Under the pieces are notes generated by a model, which saw only the letters and a list, made by a program, of their open reading frames with translations, had not been told where the DNA came from and made no database searches. Below, piece by piece: positions 29,112 to 38,254 of a DNA stretch of 64,000 bases. Every line of letters begins with the position of its first letter. Positions within the stretch are counted from its first letter, which is position 1. The translations under genes and the position numbers were made by a program. The stretch comes from Janibacter cremeus (lineage in GTDB: Bacteria > Actinomycetota > Actinomycetes > Actinomycetales > Dermatophilaceae). The stretch covers positions 372,001 through 436,000 of the forward strand of contig NZ_CP115184.1 in assembly GCF_029395675.1 (NCBI RefSeq), written 5' to 3'.

Positions 29112-29956
29112 GAGTCGGTCGGGTCGTCCCCGTAGAGGACCGGGACCTCCAGCGGGAAGCGGTCGCGGGAGAGCCGCTCGGCGGTGACCATCCACTGGGG
29201 GACCTCGAGGGCGGCCCTCCGGTCCCCGCCCAGGCGGGGGAAGGTGTCCGCGTACGCCGCCAGCAACCGCTCGAAGCTGCGCCGGCCGAGCTCCCGCCCC
29301 TCCTCCGCGGTCAGCTCGTGGGGCACGTCGTAGCCCAGGGGTGCGGGCCTGACCGCCTCACCCGCTGCCGTGGTCTGGCGCACGCTCAGTCGGTGCAGGC
29401 CCTTCGCGGCCTCGAGGACCTGCTTCGAGACCCGCTCGTCGGTGGCCCTCGCGGCGATGAGGTCCAGGGCGTAGACCGTGGCCCGGGTCGCCTGCAGGGC
29501 GTCGGCCGCGGCCCCGCGCGCCCGCCAGGCCTCGGTGCCGGGCTCGCTCCACAGCTCCTCGTGGGCGCCCGCGAGGATCCGGTGGGTCGCGGTCAGCCGG
29601 CCGACGAGGGGGAGCACCCCGGGCCCGCAGTCGCGGATCGACCCCTCGAAGGCGGAGACGACCTCTCCGCCCGTGGCCGGCGCCGTGACGTCGGCCACGA
29701 GATCCTGCGGGACCTGGGCCTCGAGGAGTGCCTGCCGCAGCAGCTCGGCCCGCTCGTCGGCGTACTGCTCGTCACTGCCCTCCAGCGCCCCCAGCATCGC
29801 CAGCAGGGCCGACTCGCCGGGGATCGGCTCCCGCGTCGGGACGAACGGGATGCGCGGTGCGTCGTCCTCCAAGCGGACCCCGCAGCCGGTCAGGGTCGTC
29901 ACGCCGGCGGCGAGGGCACCGGCGAGGACGAGTCGGCGACTGGGCGGGACGAGCAC
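29108..29956 (-). CDS. Ferritin-like (DUF4439-type) lipoprotein
   Basis: About 282 residues with an N-terminal signal LVLAGALAAGVTTLTGC, whose LTGC is a lipobox, so it is likely lipid-anchored outside the membrane. The helical remainder with repeated Glu/Arg/Ala segments resembles the DUF4439 ferritin-like domain found beside rimP in many actinobacteria. The metal or ligand role is unproven. The start is uncertain: GTG 29956 is the only likely codon before the signal peptide, and no strong ribosome binding site is seen. It is coupled to the kinase gene and divergent from rimP. Confidence 0.7.
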   Translation of the reverse strand: MLVPPSRRLVLAGALAAGVTTLTGCGVRLEDDAPRIPFVPTREPIPGESALLAMLGALEGSDEQYADERAELLRQALLEAQVPQDLVADVTAPATGGEVVSAFEGSIRDCGPGVLPLVGRLTATHRILAGAHEELWSEPGTEAWRARGAAADALQATRATVYALDLIAARATDERVSKQVLEAAKGLHRLSVRQTTAAGEAVRPAPLGYDVPHELTAEEGRELGRRSFERLLAAYADTFPRLGGDRRAALEVPQWMVTAERLSRDRFPLEVPVLYGDDPTDS

Positions 29957-30041
29957 GGGGACGATCTTCGCACGAGGCAGCGCGTGTCGTTCATGACTAG
30001 AGTGTCGGCCCAGCACGGCAACTCCACACGGAAGGCTTCCC

Positions 30042-30575
30042 ATGGGTCTGGACCAGGACGTCCACGAGCAGGTGTCCGCGGCACTGGGTGACGACTTCAC
30101 CGTCGACGCGGTGACGGTGACGCCGGCCGGTCGGCGGCGCGTCGCCCGCATCACGGTCGAGCGGCCCGTCGAGGAGGTCGTCGGGGACAGCCCGGTCGAG
30201 CCGTTGACCCTCGACGAGATCGCCGACGCGACCAGGCTGGTCAGCGACGCACTCGACGCGAGCGACGTCATGGGCAGCCAGCCGTACACCCTCGAGGTCT
30301 CCACGCCCGGCACGGACCGCCCGCTGACCGAGCCCGTGCACTTCCGCCGCGTCGTCGGCCGGATGGTCGCGCTCGCCCTCACCGACGGGGAGCAGACCGG
30401 CCGGGTCCTCGCCGTCACCGCGGACGGGCTGGACCTGCACGTCAAGGGCACGAAGACGAAGCAGCCGCACACCGCCCACATCCCCTTCGCGGAGATCACC
30501 AAGGGCGTGGCCCAGGTGGAGTTCTCCCGACCCCAGAACCCGTCGGTGGATGCCGACGCCGAGACGGAGGCCTGA
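30042..30575 (+). CDS. rimP: Ribosome maturation factor RimP
   Basis: Assembly factor for the 30S subunit, first gene of the nusA-infB operon. The 177-residue protein has the family blocks RVARITVERP and YTLEVSTPGTDRPLTEPVHF. A TAGAGT -10 box lies at 29998-30003, giving a leader of about 30 nt. ATG 30042 is preceded by GGAAGG. The C-terminal tail is acidic. nusA follows after 3 nt. Confidence 0.95.
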   Translation: MGLDQDVHEQVSAALGDDFTVDAVTVTPAGRRRVARITVERPVEEVVGDSPVEPLTLDEIADATRLVSDALDASDVMGSQPYTLEVSTPGTDRPLTEPVHFRRVVGRMVALALTDGEQTGRVLAVTADGLDLHVKGTKTKQPHTAHIPFAEITKGVAQVEFSRPQNPSVDADAETEA

Positions 30576-30578
30576 TCC

Positions 30579-31676
30579 ATGGACATCGACATCCACGCCC
30601 TCAAGGCGCTCGAACGCGAGCGCGAGATCCCCTTCGACGTCCTCGTGGACGCGATCGAGGCGGCCCTGCTGGGTGCCTACCACCGCACGGAGGGTGCCTA
30701 CAAGCACGCCCGCGTCGAGCTGGACCGCAAGCACGGGCACGTCATCGTCTGGGCCCGCGAGGAGCACCTCGTCGAGGAGGAGGTCCCGGTCGAGCCGGCC
30801 GAGGGGGAGGCCCCGCCGGTCGACGAGGACGGCAACCCGCTGATGCGCACGCGCACGCGCCGGGAGCAGGGCCCGGAGTTCGAGGACACCCCGGAGAACT
30901 TCGGCCGCGTCGCCGCCGCGACGGCCCGCCAGGTCATCACCCAGCGCATGCGTGACCTCGAGGACGAGGCGGTCCTCGGCGACTTCCGCGGCCGGGAGGG
31001 CGACATCGTCGCCGGCGTCATCCAGCAGAGCCCCAACCCGCGCCACGTCACCGTCGACTTCGGCACGGTCGAGGGCATCCTCCCGTCGGCGGAGCAGGTG
31101 CCGGGCGAGGTCTACAACCACGGGGACCGCATCCGCGTGTACGTCGTCTCGGTCAAGCGCGGCATGCGCGGCCCGGAGATCACCCTCTCGCGCACGCACC
31201 CCAACCTCGTGCGCAAGCTCTTCGCCATGGAGGTGCCGGAGATCGCCGACGGGTCCGTCGAGATCGCCGCGCTGGCCCGCGAAGCCGGCCACCGCACCAA
31301 GATCGCCGTGCACTCCAAGATCCCCGGCCTCAACGCCAAGGGCGCGTGCATCGGCGCGATGGGCGCCCGGGTGCGGGCGGTGATGTCGCACCTGCAGGGC
31401 GAGAAGATCGACATCGTCGACTACTCGCAGGACCCGCAGCAGTTCATCTCCGCGGCCCTGTCGCCCTCCAAGGTCCAGTCGGTCACGGTCGTCGACCCCA
31501 AGCTGCGCTCGGCCCGCGTCGTCGTGCCGGACTACCAGCTCTCGCTCGCCATCGGCAAGGAGGGGCAGAACGCCCGCCTGGCGGCCAAGCTCACCGGTTG
31601 GCGCATCGACATCCGCCCGGACACGGCTCCGGACGTCAGCGGCGGGGTCGCCGTCCCGGGGCAGTCCCCGGGGTGA
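30579..31676 (+). CDS. nusA: Transcription termination/antitermination factor NusA
   Basis: RNA-polymerase-bound factor controlling pausing, termination and rRNA antitermination. The 365-residue protein has the N-terminal polymerase-binding domain, then S1 ([16 protein letters not shown]) and two KH domains ([17 protein letters not shown] near the end). It lacks the acidic C-terminal repeats of the E. coli protein, as is normal in actinobacteria. Its stop overlaps the likely GTG start of the ylxR-like gene. Confidence 0.96.
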   Translation: MDIDIHALKALEREREIPFDVLVDAIEAALLGAYHRTEGAYKHARVELDRKHGHVIVWAREEHLVEEEVPVEPAEGEAPPVDEDGNPLMRTRTRREQGPEFEDTPENFGRVAAATARQVITQRMRDLEDEAVLGDFRGREGDIVAGVIQQSPNPRHVTVDFGTVEGILPSAEQVPGEVYNHGDRIRVYVVSVKRGMRGPEITLSRTHPNLVRKLFAMEVPEIADGSVEIAALAREAGHRTKIAVHSKIPGLNAKGACIGAMGARVRAVMSHLQGEKIDIVDYSQDPQQFISAALSPSKVQSVTVVDPKLRSARVVVPDYQLSLAIGKEGQNARLAAKLTGWRIDIRPDTAPDVSGGVAVPGQSPG

Positions 31677-32023
31677 CCGATCCGGATCGGATAGGCGGTA
31701 GAGTGGTGGAGGTCGCTCGGACTGGACTCCAGTGCGAGGCACCCCCGACAGGCCCGATCCGGACCTGCATCGGGTGCCGAGGACGGGATAGCCGATCGAC
31801 ACTGCTGCGCATCGTCGTGGTGACGGATGATCGTGGGTCGACCACGGCGGTCCCGGACCCGCGCCGACGTGTGCCGGGTCGTGGGGCGTGGCTCCACCCC
31901 GACATCGCCTGCCTGGAGCTCGCCGTCCGGCGGCGGGCCTTCTCCCGTGCGTTCCGACGCCGGGTGGATGGGACCGACGCCGTCCGTGACTGGCTCGAGG
32001 ACGAGCGCAGCAGCAACCAGTGA
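31673..32023 (+). CDS. YlxR family (DUF448) RNA-binding protein
   Basis: Small protein between nusA and infB, the standard position of YlxR. The core [20 protein letters not shown] and the later [20 protein letters not shown] are typical. Members bind RNA, and some bind RNase P RNA. The start is uncertain. GTG 31673 overlaps the nusA stop and gives 116 residues with a ~28-residue extension before the core; a start closer to the core is also possible. Confidence 0.85.
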   Translation: MTDPDRIGGRVVEVARTGLQCEAPPTGPIRTCIGCRGRDSRSTLLRIVVVTDDRGSTTAVPDPRRRVPGRGAWLHPDIACLELAVRRRAFSRAFRRRVDGTDAVRDWLEDERSSNQ

Positions 32024-32069
32024 GTATCGACCAACCGTACGCACAGAACCGAGAGCGGGTTTGACGCTG

Positions 32070-32157
32070 ATGAGCACCCGATGAGTACTCAGCAATGAGC
32101 ATTCACCTCAACTGACGACGGTCCGCGCCTTCTCTCAGGTACGGACCAGAGAAGGAG
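32070..32157 (+). promoter_or_regulatory. Structured infB leader with coupled mini-ORFs and a masked ribosome binding site
   Basis: Three mini-ORFs of 4, 5 and 6 codons (32070-32084, 32081-32098, 32095-32115) overlap each other as ATGA, and all begin Met-Ser. Next comes a perfect 8-bp helix, 32128-32135 with 32148-32155, that would bury the infB ribosome binding site AGAAGGAG (32150-32157). A competing 6-bp helix, 32120-32125 with 32142-32147, cannot easily form with it. This resembles a translational switch. Use of the mini-ORFs is untested. Confidence 0.45.
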
Positions 32158-32161
32158 AAAC

Positions 32162-35053
32162 GTGGCCAAGGTCCGTGTCCACGAGCTCGCCAAGGAGCTC
32201 GGGGTTTCCAGCAAGGCCCTCCTCACCCACCTGGGTGACATGGGGGAGTTCGTGAAGTCGGCGAGCTCGACGATCGAGGCGCCGGTCGTGCGCAAGGTGA
32301 AGGACAACCCACCTGAGCCCGACCCCAAGGCGAAGAAGGCTGCCGCGAAACCCGCGGCCAAGCCCTCGCCCGCCAAGCCGGGACCGGCCAAGCCGGCCCC
32401 CCAAGCGCCGGCCGCCGAGGCACCCGCGGAGCCCTCGGCTCCCGCGCAGCCGTCGGCTCCCGCAGAGCCGTCCCGGCCCGCTGCCGGGCCGGCCCCGACG
32501 CCCGGCCCCGCGGCGCCCAAGCCCGGCCCGGCCGCTCCCGAGCAGCCGGCCGCCGAGACGCCCGCTGCACCCGAGGAGAAGCCTGCCGCCCCGGAGCAGC
32601 CGGCTGCCAAGAAGTCCGACGAGGGCGCGAGCCCGGCTGCCAAGCCGGGCCCCAAGCCCGCGACCCCCGGCCCGCGTCCGACGCAGGCCAAGCCGGGCGG
32701 TGGCCGCCCGGGCCCGCGCCCGGGCAACAACCCCTACGCCTCCAACCAGGGCATGGGCACCCGTCGCGAAGGGGGCGGCAGCGGCGGTCCTCGTCCCGGC
32801 AACAACCCCTTCGCCTCCAGCCAGGGCATGCCGCGTCCGGGGCAGCGTCGTGACGGTCAGCGGCCCGGGCCCCGTCCGGGCGGTGCCGGTGCCGGCGCCG
32901 GCCAGCGCCCGGGTGGCGCAGGCGGCGGTGCCGCCGGGGGCGCTCCGCGTCCGTCCCCGGGGATGATGCCGTCCAGCTCGGCCGTCCCGCGTCCGGGCCA
33001 GCGGCCCGGTGGTCGCGGCGGTGCCGCAGGTGGTGGTCGTGGCCGTCCCGGTGCCGGCCCCGGCGGTCGTCCCGGTGGTGGCGGCGGTGGCTACCGCGGT
33101 GGTCCCGGCGGTCGTGGCGGCACCCAGGGTGCCTTCGGCCGTGGCGGCGGCAAGCGCAAGCAGCGCAAGTCGAAGCGCGCGAAGCGGGCCGAGTTCGAGC
33201 AGATGCAGGCGCCGTCGGTCGGCGGTGTGATCGTCCCCCGCGGCGACGGCACCACCAAGATCCGCGTGCGCCAGGGCGCCTCGATGACCGACTTCGCGGA
33301 GAAGATCGACGCGAACCCGGCATCGCTGGTCACCGTGATGTTCAACCTCGGTGAGATGGCCACGGCCACCCAGTCGCTGGACGAGGAGACCTTCCAGCTG
33401 CTCGGTGCCGAGCTCGGCTACGTCATCGAGATCGTCTCGCCGGAGGAGGAGGAGCGTGCGCTCTTCGAGTCCTTCGACGTCGACCTCGACTTCGGTGTCG
33501 ATGTCGAGGAGGACGAGGACCTCGAGGCCCGCCCGCCGGTCGTGACCGTCATGGGTCACGTCGACCACGGCAAGACGCGACTGCTCGACGCGGTGCGCAA
33601 CGCCGACGTGGGCGCGAGCGAGGCCGGTGGCATCACCCAGCACATCGGTGCCTACCAGATCCACACCGAGCACGAGGGCCACGAGCGGGCGCTGACCTTC
33701 ATCGACACCCCGGGCCACGAGGCGTTCACCGCCATGCGTGCCCGTGGTGCGAAGGTCACCGACATCGCGATCCTCGTCGTCGCGGCCGATGACGGCGTCA
33801 TGCCGCAGACCATCGAGGCGCTCAACCACGCCCAGGCGGCGGATGTGCCGATCGTCGTCGCCGTGAACAAGGTGGACGTCGAGGGCGCCGACCCGGCGAA
33901 GGTGCGCGGTCAGCTGACCGAGTACAACCTCGTGGCCGAGGAGTACGGCGGCGACACGATGTTCGTCGACGTCTCCGCCAAGCAGGGTCAGAACATCGAC
34001 TCGCTGCTCGAGGCCGTCCTGCTCACCGCCGACGCGGCCCTCGACCTGCGGGCCAACCCCGAGCGGGACGCCCGCGGCGTCGCGATCGAGGCCAACCTGG
34101 ACAAGGGCCGCGGCGCCACGGCGACCGTCCTCGTCCAGTCGGGCACGCTCAACGTCGGTGACGCGATCGTCACCGGCTCGGCCTACGGCCGTGTGCGCGC
34201 CATGCTCGACGAGCACGGCAACCAGGTGAAGGAGGCGGGTCCGTCCCGTCCGGTCCAGGTGCTCGGGCTCTCGTCCGTGCCGCGGGCCGGCGACACCTTC
34301 GTCGTCGCCCCCGACGACCGCACCGCGCGCCAGATCGCCGAGAAGCGTGAGGCGGCCGACCGTCAGGCGAGCCTGGCCAAGGCCCGCAAGCGGATCAGCC
34401 TCGAGGACCTCGACCAGGTCATCGCCGCGGGCAAGATCGACACCCTCAACCTCATCATCAAGGGTGATGTGTCGGGTTCGGTCGAGGCGCTCGAGGACGC
34501 GCTGCTGCAGATCGACGTCGGCGACGAGGTCGACCTGCGGATCATCGACCGCGGCGTCGGTGCGATCACGCTGAACAACATCAACCTGGCCATGGCCTCC
34601 GACGCGATCATCCTCGGCTTCAACGTGCGGGCCGAGGGCCAGAACGCCGAGGTCGCCGAGCGCGAGGGCGTGGAGATCCGCTACTACGGCGTGATCTACC
34701 AGGCCATCGAGGAGATCGAGCAGGCCCTCAAGGGCATGCTCAAGCCGGAGTACGAGGAGGTCGAGCTCGGCTCGGCGGAGATCCGCGAGGTCTTCCGCTC
34801 CAGCAAGTTCGGCAACATCGCCGGTTCGATCGTCCGCAGCGGCCTGATCAGGCGTGGCGCCAAGGCGCGCATCACCCGCGAGGGTGTCGTGCTCACCGAG
34901 GGCCTCGAGCTGACCGGTCTGCGTCGCTTCAAGGAGGACGTCACCGAGGTCCGTGACGGCTTCGAGTGCGGTATCAACCTCGGCAGCTTCAACGACGTCC
35001 GTGAGGGTGACCTGATCACCACCTACGAGATGCGCGAGAAGCCCCGCGACTGA
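32162..35053 (+). CDS. infB: Translation initiation factor IF-2
   Basis: GTPase that brings initiator tRNA to the ribosome. The 963-residue protein starts [20 protein letters not shown] (IF2-N). A very long Pro/Ala-rich then Gly/Arg-rich disordered region follows, up to about residue 350. The G domain starts at [17 protein letters not shown] (P-loop GHVDHGKT) and has DTPGHEAF and NKVD. Domains II-IV follow. GTG 32162 has AGAAGGAG about 5 nt upstream. A perfect hairpin terminator follows at 35070-35109. Confidence 0.97.
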   Translation: MAKVRVHELAKELGVSSKALLTHLGDMGEFVKSASSTIEAPVVRKVKDNPPEPDPKAKKAAAKPAAKPSPAKPGPAKPAPQAPAAEAPAEPSAPAQPSAPAEPSRPAAGPAPTPGPAAPKPGPAAPEQPAAETPAAPEEKPAAPEQPAAKKSDEGASPAAKPGPKPATPGPRPTQAKPGGGRPGPRPGNNPYASNQGMGTRREGGGSGGPRPGNNPFASSQGMPRPGQRRDGQRPGPRPGGAGAGAGQRPGGAGGGAAGGAPRPSPGMMPSSSAVPRPGQRPGGRGGAAGGGRGRPGAGPGGRPGGGGGGYRGGPGGRGGTQGAFGRGGGKRKQRKSKRAKRAEFEQMQAPSVGGVIVPRGDGTTKIRVRQGASMTDFAEKIDANPASLVTVMFNLGEMATATQSLDEETFQLLGAELGYVIEIVSPEEEERALFESFDVDLDFGVDVEEDEDLEARPPVVTVMGHVDHGKTRLLDAVRNADVGASEAGGITQHIGAYQIHTEHEGHERALTFIDTPGHEAFTAMRARGAKVTDIAILVVAADDGVMPQTIEALNHAQAADVPIVVAVNKVDVEGADPAKVRGQLTEYNLVAEEYGGDTMFVDVSAKQGQNIDSLLEAVLLTADAALDLRANPERDARGVAIEANLDKGRGATATVLVQSGTLNVGDAIVTGSAYGRVRAMLDEHGNQVKEAGPSRPVQVLGLSSVPRAGDTFVVAPDDRTARQIAEKREAADRQASLAKARKRISLEDLDQVIAAGKIDTLNLIIKGDVSGSVEALEDALLQIDVGDEVDLRIIDRGVGAITLNNINLAMASDAIILGFNVRAEGQNAEVAEREGVEIRYYGVIYQAIEEIEQALKGMLKPEYEEVELGSAEIREVFRSSKFGNIAGSIVRSGLIRRGAKARITREGVVLTEGLELTGLRRFKEDVTEVRDGFECGINLGSFNDVREGDLITTYEMREKPRD

Positions 35054-35069
35054 TCGACGGGCACAGCCA

Positions 35070-35109
35070 CGAAGGGGGGCCGGCAGCGAGAGCTGACGGC
35101 CCCCCTTCG
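35070..35109. terminator. Hairpin terminator after infB
   Basis: Perfect 13-bp stem, cgaaggggggccg paired with cggccccccttcg, with a 14-nt loop, 16 bp after the infB stop. No T-run follows, as is common for GC-rich actinobacteria. The arms are copies of the CGAAGGGGG word. Confidence 0.85.
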
Positions 35110-35134
35110 AGGCTCCTTCGTCGCACCTCTGGAC
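35100..35134. repeat. Dispersed 35-bp repeat, copy after infB
   Basis: Matches the repeat inside cobQ (23226-23260) at 32 of 35 positions and overlaps the right arm of the infB terminator. Being intergenic here and coding there, it behaves like a small dispersed element rather than a conserved coding motif. Confidence 0.7.
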
Positions 35135-35185
35135 GGCGCCCTTCGCCTGCCCCCGTACACCCCGCGGGGTGCGTAGGGTGTGCGC

Positions 35186-35776
35186 ATGACGACGCCACCC
35201 CCACCACCGCCCGGACCGGGCGGAAACCCTCCCTACGGCTCCTCCGAGGGACCCGAGGGGGAGCCCCCCCGGAGGCCGGGCCCCGCGGGCCCGCCGCCGG
35301 GTCCCCCCGCCGGCCCACCCCAGGGTTCGCCCGCGGGTCCGCCGCCCCCTCCCGGCTCGCCACCGCCCCCACCCGGGTCCCCGGCGCAGCCGCCCTACAC
35401 GGGCCCCGCCGGACCGCCCTACGGCGGCCAGCCGTACCAGGGCCAGTCGCCCTACGGTGCGGGTGGACAGCCGCCGATGGCGCCGCCGCCGGCCCCCGGC
35501 AGCGGTGGCCCGGGCGACAACAACGCCAAGATCATGTCGATCGCCTCCCTCGTCGTCGGCGTCATCGGCCTGTGCTCGTGCATGTGCTTCGTGGGCTCGA
35601 TCGCCGCGATCGTGCTCGGCGTGCTGGGCAGGAAGGGCGCCGAGAGGACGGGTGACGCCAGCAGCCGGACGATGGCGCTGATCGGTCTCGGGCTGGGTGT
35701 CGCCGGGATCGTCGTGGGCATCGGGTGGTGGATCTGGATGCTCGTGTCGGCCTCCAGCGGCTACTCGACGTACTGA
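35186..35776 (+). CDS. Proline-rich membrane protein, DUF4190-like
   Basis: A 196-residue protein. Residues ~1-110 are almost entirely Pro/Gly with Tyr-containing repeats (likely disordered). Two membrane helices follow: IMSIASLVVGVIGLCSCMCF continuing to IVLGVLG, and TMALIGLGLGVAGIVVGIGW. The two-helix part with its Gly-Arg-rich loop fits DUF4190. The function is unknown; similar actinobacterial proteins are thought to sit at the cell envelope. ATG 35186 follows TAGGGT by 6 nt (leaderless pattern), which argues against the in-frame GTG at 35180. Confidence 0.85.
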   Translation: MTTPPPPPPGPGGNPPYGSSEGPEGEPPRRPGPAGPPPGPPAGPPQGSPAGPPPPPGSPPPPPGSPAQPPYTGPAGPPYGGQPYQGQSPYGAGGQPPMAPPPAPGSGGPGDNNAKIMSIASLVVGVIGLCSCMCFVGSIAAIVLGVLGRKGAERTGDASSRTMALIGLGLGVAGIVVGIGWWIWMLVSASSGYSTY

Positions 35777-35782
35777 CCCCAC

Positions 35783-35826
35783 GACGGGCAGCGCCCCCGG
35801 CCACGCGGTCGGGGGCGCTGCCCGTC
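35783..35826. terminator. Hairpin terminator between the DUF4190 gene and rbfA
   Basis: A stem of about 18 bp, gacgggcagcgcccccg with cgggggcgctgcccgtc, around a short loop, directly after the DUF4190 stop. Very stable and without a T-run. Confidence 0.85.
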
Positions 35827-35904
35827 CCATCGGCGTCGCCCGCCGTGCCGTTCGTCGCATACCGTGGGGTCGTCCCCACCCCAGCCCCTCACCGGAGGTG
35901 TGCC

Positions 35905-36354
35905 ATGGCCGACCCGGCCCGCGCCCGCAAGATCGCCGACCGCATCAAGGAACTCATCGCAGCCAACCTCGAGCAGGTCGTCAAGGACCCCGACCTCGGG
36001 TTCGTGACGATCACCGATGTGCGCGTCACCGGTGACCTCCAGCACGCCTCGGCCTTCTACACCGTCTTCGGCGACGAGGCCCAGCGCGAGCGGACCGCGG
36101 AGCTGCTAGAGGCCAACCGCGGCCGGCTGCGCTCCTTCGTCGGGCAGCGGTTGGGCATCCGCCTGACCCCGACCCTGGAGATCATCCCCGACGCCCTCCC
36201 GGAGAACGCCTCGCACATCGACGACCTCCTGCGCTCGGCCAAGGAGCGCGACGAGGACCTGGCCCGGTCGCGCAGCGCCGCCCGGCCCGCCGGTGAGGCC
36301 GACCCGTACCGCACGAAGGGGGACGACGAGCAGTCCCCGTCCGCGCCGGAGTGA
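35905..36354 (+). CDS. rbfA: 30S ribosome-binding factor RbfA
   Basis: Cold-shock ribosome assembly factor that acts on the 16S 5' helix. The 149-residue protein has ADRIKELIAANLEQVVKDPD and GFVTITDVRVTGDLQHASAF, typical of the family. ATG 35905 has GGAGG 6 nt upstream. A TACCGT box near 35862 gives a leader of about 35 nt. Its stop overlaps the truB GTG. The C-terminal tail is acidic and basic and likely disordered. Confidence 0.95.
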   Translation: MADPARARKIADRIKELIAANLEQVVKDPDLGFVTITDVRVTGDLQHASAFYTVFGDEAQRERTAELLEANRGRLRSFVGQRLGIRLTPTLEIIPDALPENASHIDDLLRSAKERDEDLARSRSAARPAGEADPYRTKGDDEQSPSAPE

Positions 36355-37292
36355 GCGACGGACTGGTCGTCGTCGACAAGCCCGCCGGCTGGTCGAGCCA
36401 CGACGTCGTCGCCCGCAGCCGTCGGCTCTACGGCACCCGCAAGGTCGGGCACGCCGGCACCCTCGATCCGATGGCCACCGGCGTCCTCGTCCTCGGGGTC
36501 GGCAGGGGCACCAAGCTGCTCACCTTCCTCGTCGGCGCCGACAAGGCCTACACGGCCACGATCCGTCTGGGGCAGGCGACGATCACCGACGACGCCGAGG
36601 GCGAGGTCACGGCCACCGGTGGGGTGACCGGCATCGACCGGCCCGCGCTGGAGGCGGCGATCACCCGGCTCACCGGCGACATCGAGCAGGTGCCGAGCTC
36701 CGTCAGCGCCATCAAGGTCAAGGGCGAGCGCTCCTACGCCCGGGTGCGCGCGGGGGAGGACGTCGAGCTGCCGGCCCGTCCGGTGACCGTCTCCCGCTTC
36801 GACCTGCTCGACGTGCGCGAGGCGAGCTCGGGCAGCACGGCCGGGCCCGGCGGTGCTGTCGGTGTCCTCGACGTCGACGTCGAGGTGGAGGTCTCCTCGG
36901 GCACCTACGTGCGCGCGCTCGCCCGTGACCTCGGCGCCGACCTGGGCTGCCACGGCCACCTGACCGCCCTGCGTCGCACCCGCGTCGGTGGCCTGACCCT
37001 CGAGCACTCCCACACGCTCGAGGAGCTCGCCGCCCTGCGTGACGGCGGCACCGAGCCGGCGGACCTGCCGATGACGCCCCTGGCCGACGCCGCACGCGCG
37101 GCGCTCGTCCAGCGTGAGCTCACCGCCGAGCAGGCGCGCTCGCTCGGCTTCGGGCAGCGGATCCCCAGCGCCCTTCCGGGCCGGCAGGAGCCCGTGGGGG
37201 CCTTCGCCCCGGACGGCTCGCTCGTCGCCGTGCTCGACGAGACCCGTCCCACGGCACGTGCCCACGTCGTCTTCGCGCCGGCCAGTTCGTAG
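36351..37292 (+). CDS. truB: tRNA pseudouridine(55) synthase TruB
   Basis: Makes pseudouridine 55 in the T-loop of tRNAs. The 313-residue protein has the catalytic motif GHAGTLDPMATGVLVLGVG with its nucleophilic Asp, DKPAGWSSHDVV at the N-terminus, and the YVRALARDLG block. GTG 36351 overlaps the rbfA stop (GTGA), so the two are coupled. The C-terminal ~70 residues form the small RNA-binding extension. The stop TAG doubles as part of the ribF -10 box. Confidence 0.95.
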   Translation: MSDGLVVVDKPAGWSSHDVVARSRRLYGTRKVGHAGTLDPMATGVLVLGVGRGTKLLTFLVGADKAYTATIRLGQATITDDAEGEVTATGGVTGIDRPALEAAITRLTGDIEQVPSSVSAIKVKGERSYARVRAGEDVELPARPVTVSRFDLLDVREASSGSTAGPGGAVGVLDVDVEVEVSSGTYVRALARDLGADLGCHGHLTALRRTRVGGLTLEHSHTLEELAALRDGGTEPADLPMTPLADAARAALVQRELTAEQARSLGFGQRIPSALPGRQEPVGAFAPDGSLVAVLDETRPTARAHVVFAPASS

Positions 37293-37303
37293 AGTGGGTG
37301 CCC

Positions 37304-38254
37304 GTGCAGCACTGGACATCCCCGGGTGACACCCCGTCGCAGCTGAAGCCGTGCGTGGCGACCTTCGGCAACTTCGACGGGGTGCACCGCGGTCACCGCG
37401 CGATCCTCGACGAGCTGGTCCGCCAGGGCCGCGAGCGCGAGCTGCCGGTCGTCGTCGTCACCTTCGACCCCCATCCCGTCGAGGTGATGCACCCCGAGCG
37501 TGCGCCTGAGCTCATCGCGCCGGGCAGCCTGCGTGACGACTTCCTGCGGGAGGCGGGCATCGACGGGGTGCTCGTCCTGCCCTTCACGGCGGAGTTCGCC
37601 CAGACCTCCGCCGTCGACTACATCGTCGACACCTTCGTCACCGGTCTCGGTGCCGCCGCCCTGGTCGTCGGCGCGGACACCAAGGGCTTCGGTGCCGGCT
37701 ACACCGGGGACGTCTCGTTGATCCGCGAGCTCGGGGAGCAGCACGGCTTCGACGTGGTCGTCATCGAGGACCAGGGCGACGAGGAGCGCTGGTCCTCCTC
37801 CGCCGTGCGCACCCACCTGGCCGCCGGTGAGGTGGAGGCCGCCGCCGAGATCCTCGACCGTCCGCACCGGGTCGTCGGCACGGTCGTGCACGGTCACCAC
37901 CGCGGCCGCGACCTCGGCTACCCGACCGCGAACCTCGGCAACGACACCCTCGGCCTCGTGCCGAGCGACGGCGTCTACGCCGGCTGGCTCACCCGCCTCG
38001 ACCTGCCCGAGGGCAGTGTGGACCGGCGCCTACCCGCCGCGATCTCGGTGGGCACCAACCCGACCTTCGACGGGCAGGTGCGCGTCGTCGAGTCCTATGT
38101 CCTCGACCGCACGGACCTCGACCTCTACGGCGAGCTGGTCGCCGTCGACTTCGTCGGCCACGTCCGCCCGACCCTGCGGTTCGACTCGATCGACGAGCTG
38201 CTCGAGGCCATGGCCCGGGACGTCGACACGACCCGGGCGATCCTGGCGCCGTGA
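37304..38254 (+). CDS. ribF: Bifunctional riboflavin kinase/FAD synthetase RibF
   Basis: Converts riboflavin to FMN and then FAD. The 316-residue protein has an N-terminal adenylyltransferase domain with VATFGNFDGVHRGHRAIL and a C-terminal kinase domain with GYPTANLG and ISVGTNPTF. GTG 37304 is chosen because TAGAGT (37290-37295) lies 8 nt upstream (leaderless pattern). GTG 37298 would be only 2 nt after the box. The end overlaps the RodA gene by GTGA. Confidence 0.95.
   Translation: MQHWTSPGDTPSQLKPCVATFGNFDGVHRGHRAILDELVRQGRERELPVVVVTFDPHPVEVMHPERAPELIAPGSLRDDFLREAGIDGVLVLPFTAEFAQTSAVDYIVDTFVTGLGAAALVVGADTKGFGAGYTGDVSLIRELGEQHGFDVVVIEDQGDEERWSSSAVRTHLAAGEVEAAAEILDRPHRVVGTVVHGHHRGRDLGYPTANLGNDTLGLVPSDGVYAGWLTRLDLPEGSVDRRLPAAISVGTNPTFDGQVRVVESYVLDRTDLDLYGELVAVDFVGHVRPTLRFDSIDELLEAMARDVDTTRAILAP

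Noticed and set aside
32690..33130. Short Gly/Arg-coding repeats in infB (and 48060-48170 in rne) as a CRISPR or tandem-repeat array
   Set aside because: They are in-frame low-complexity coding repeats with no regular spacers.
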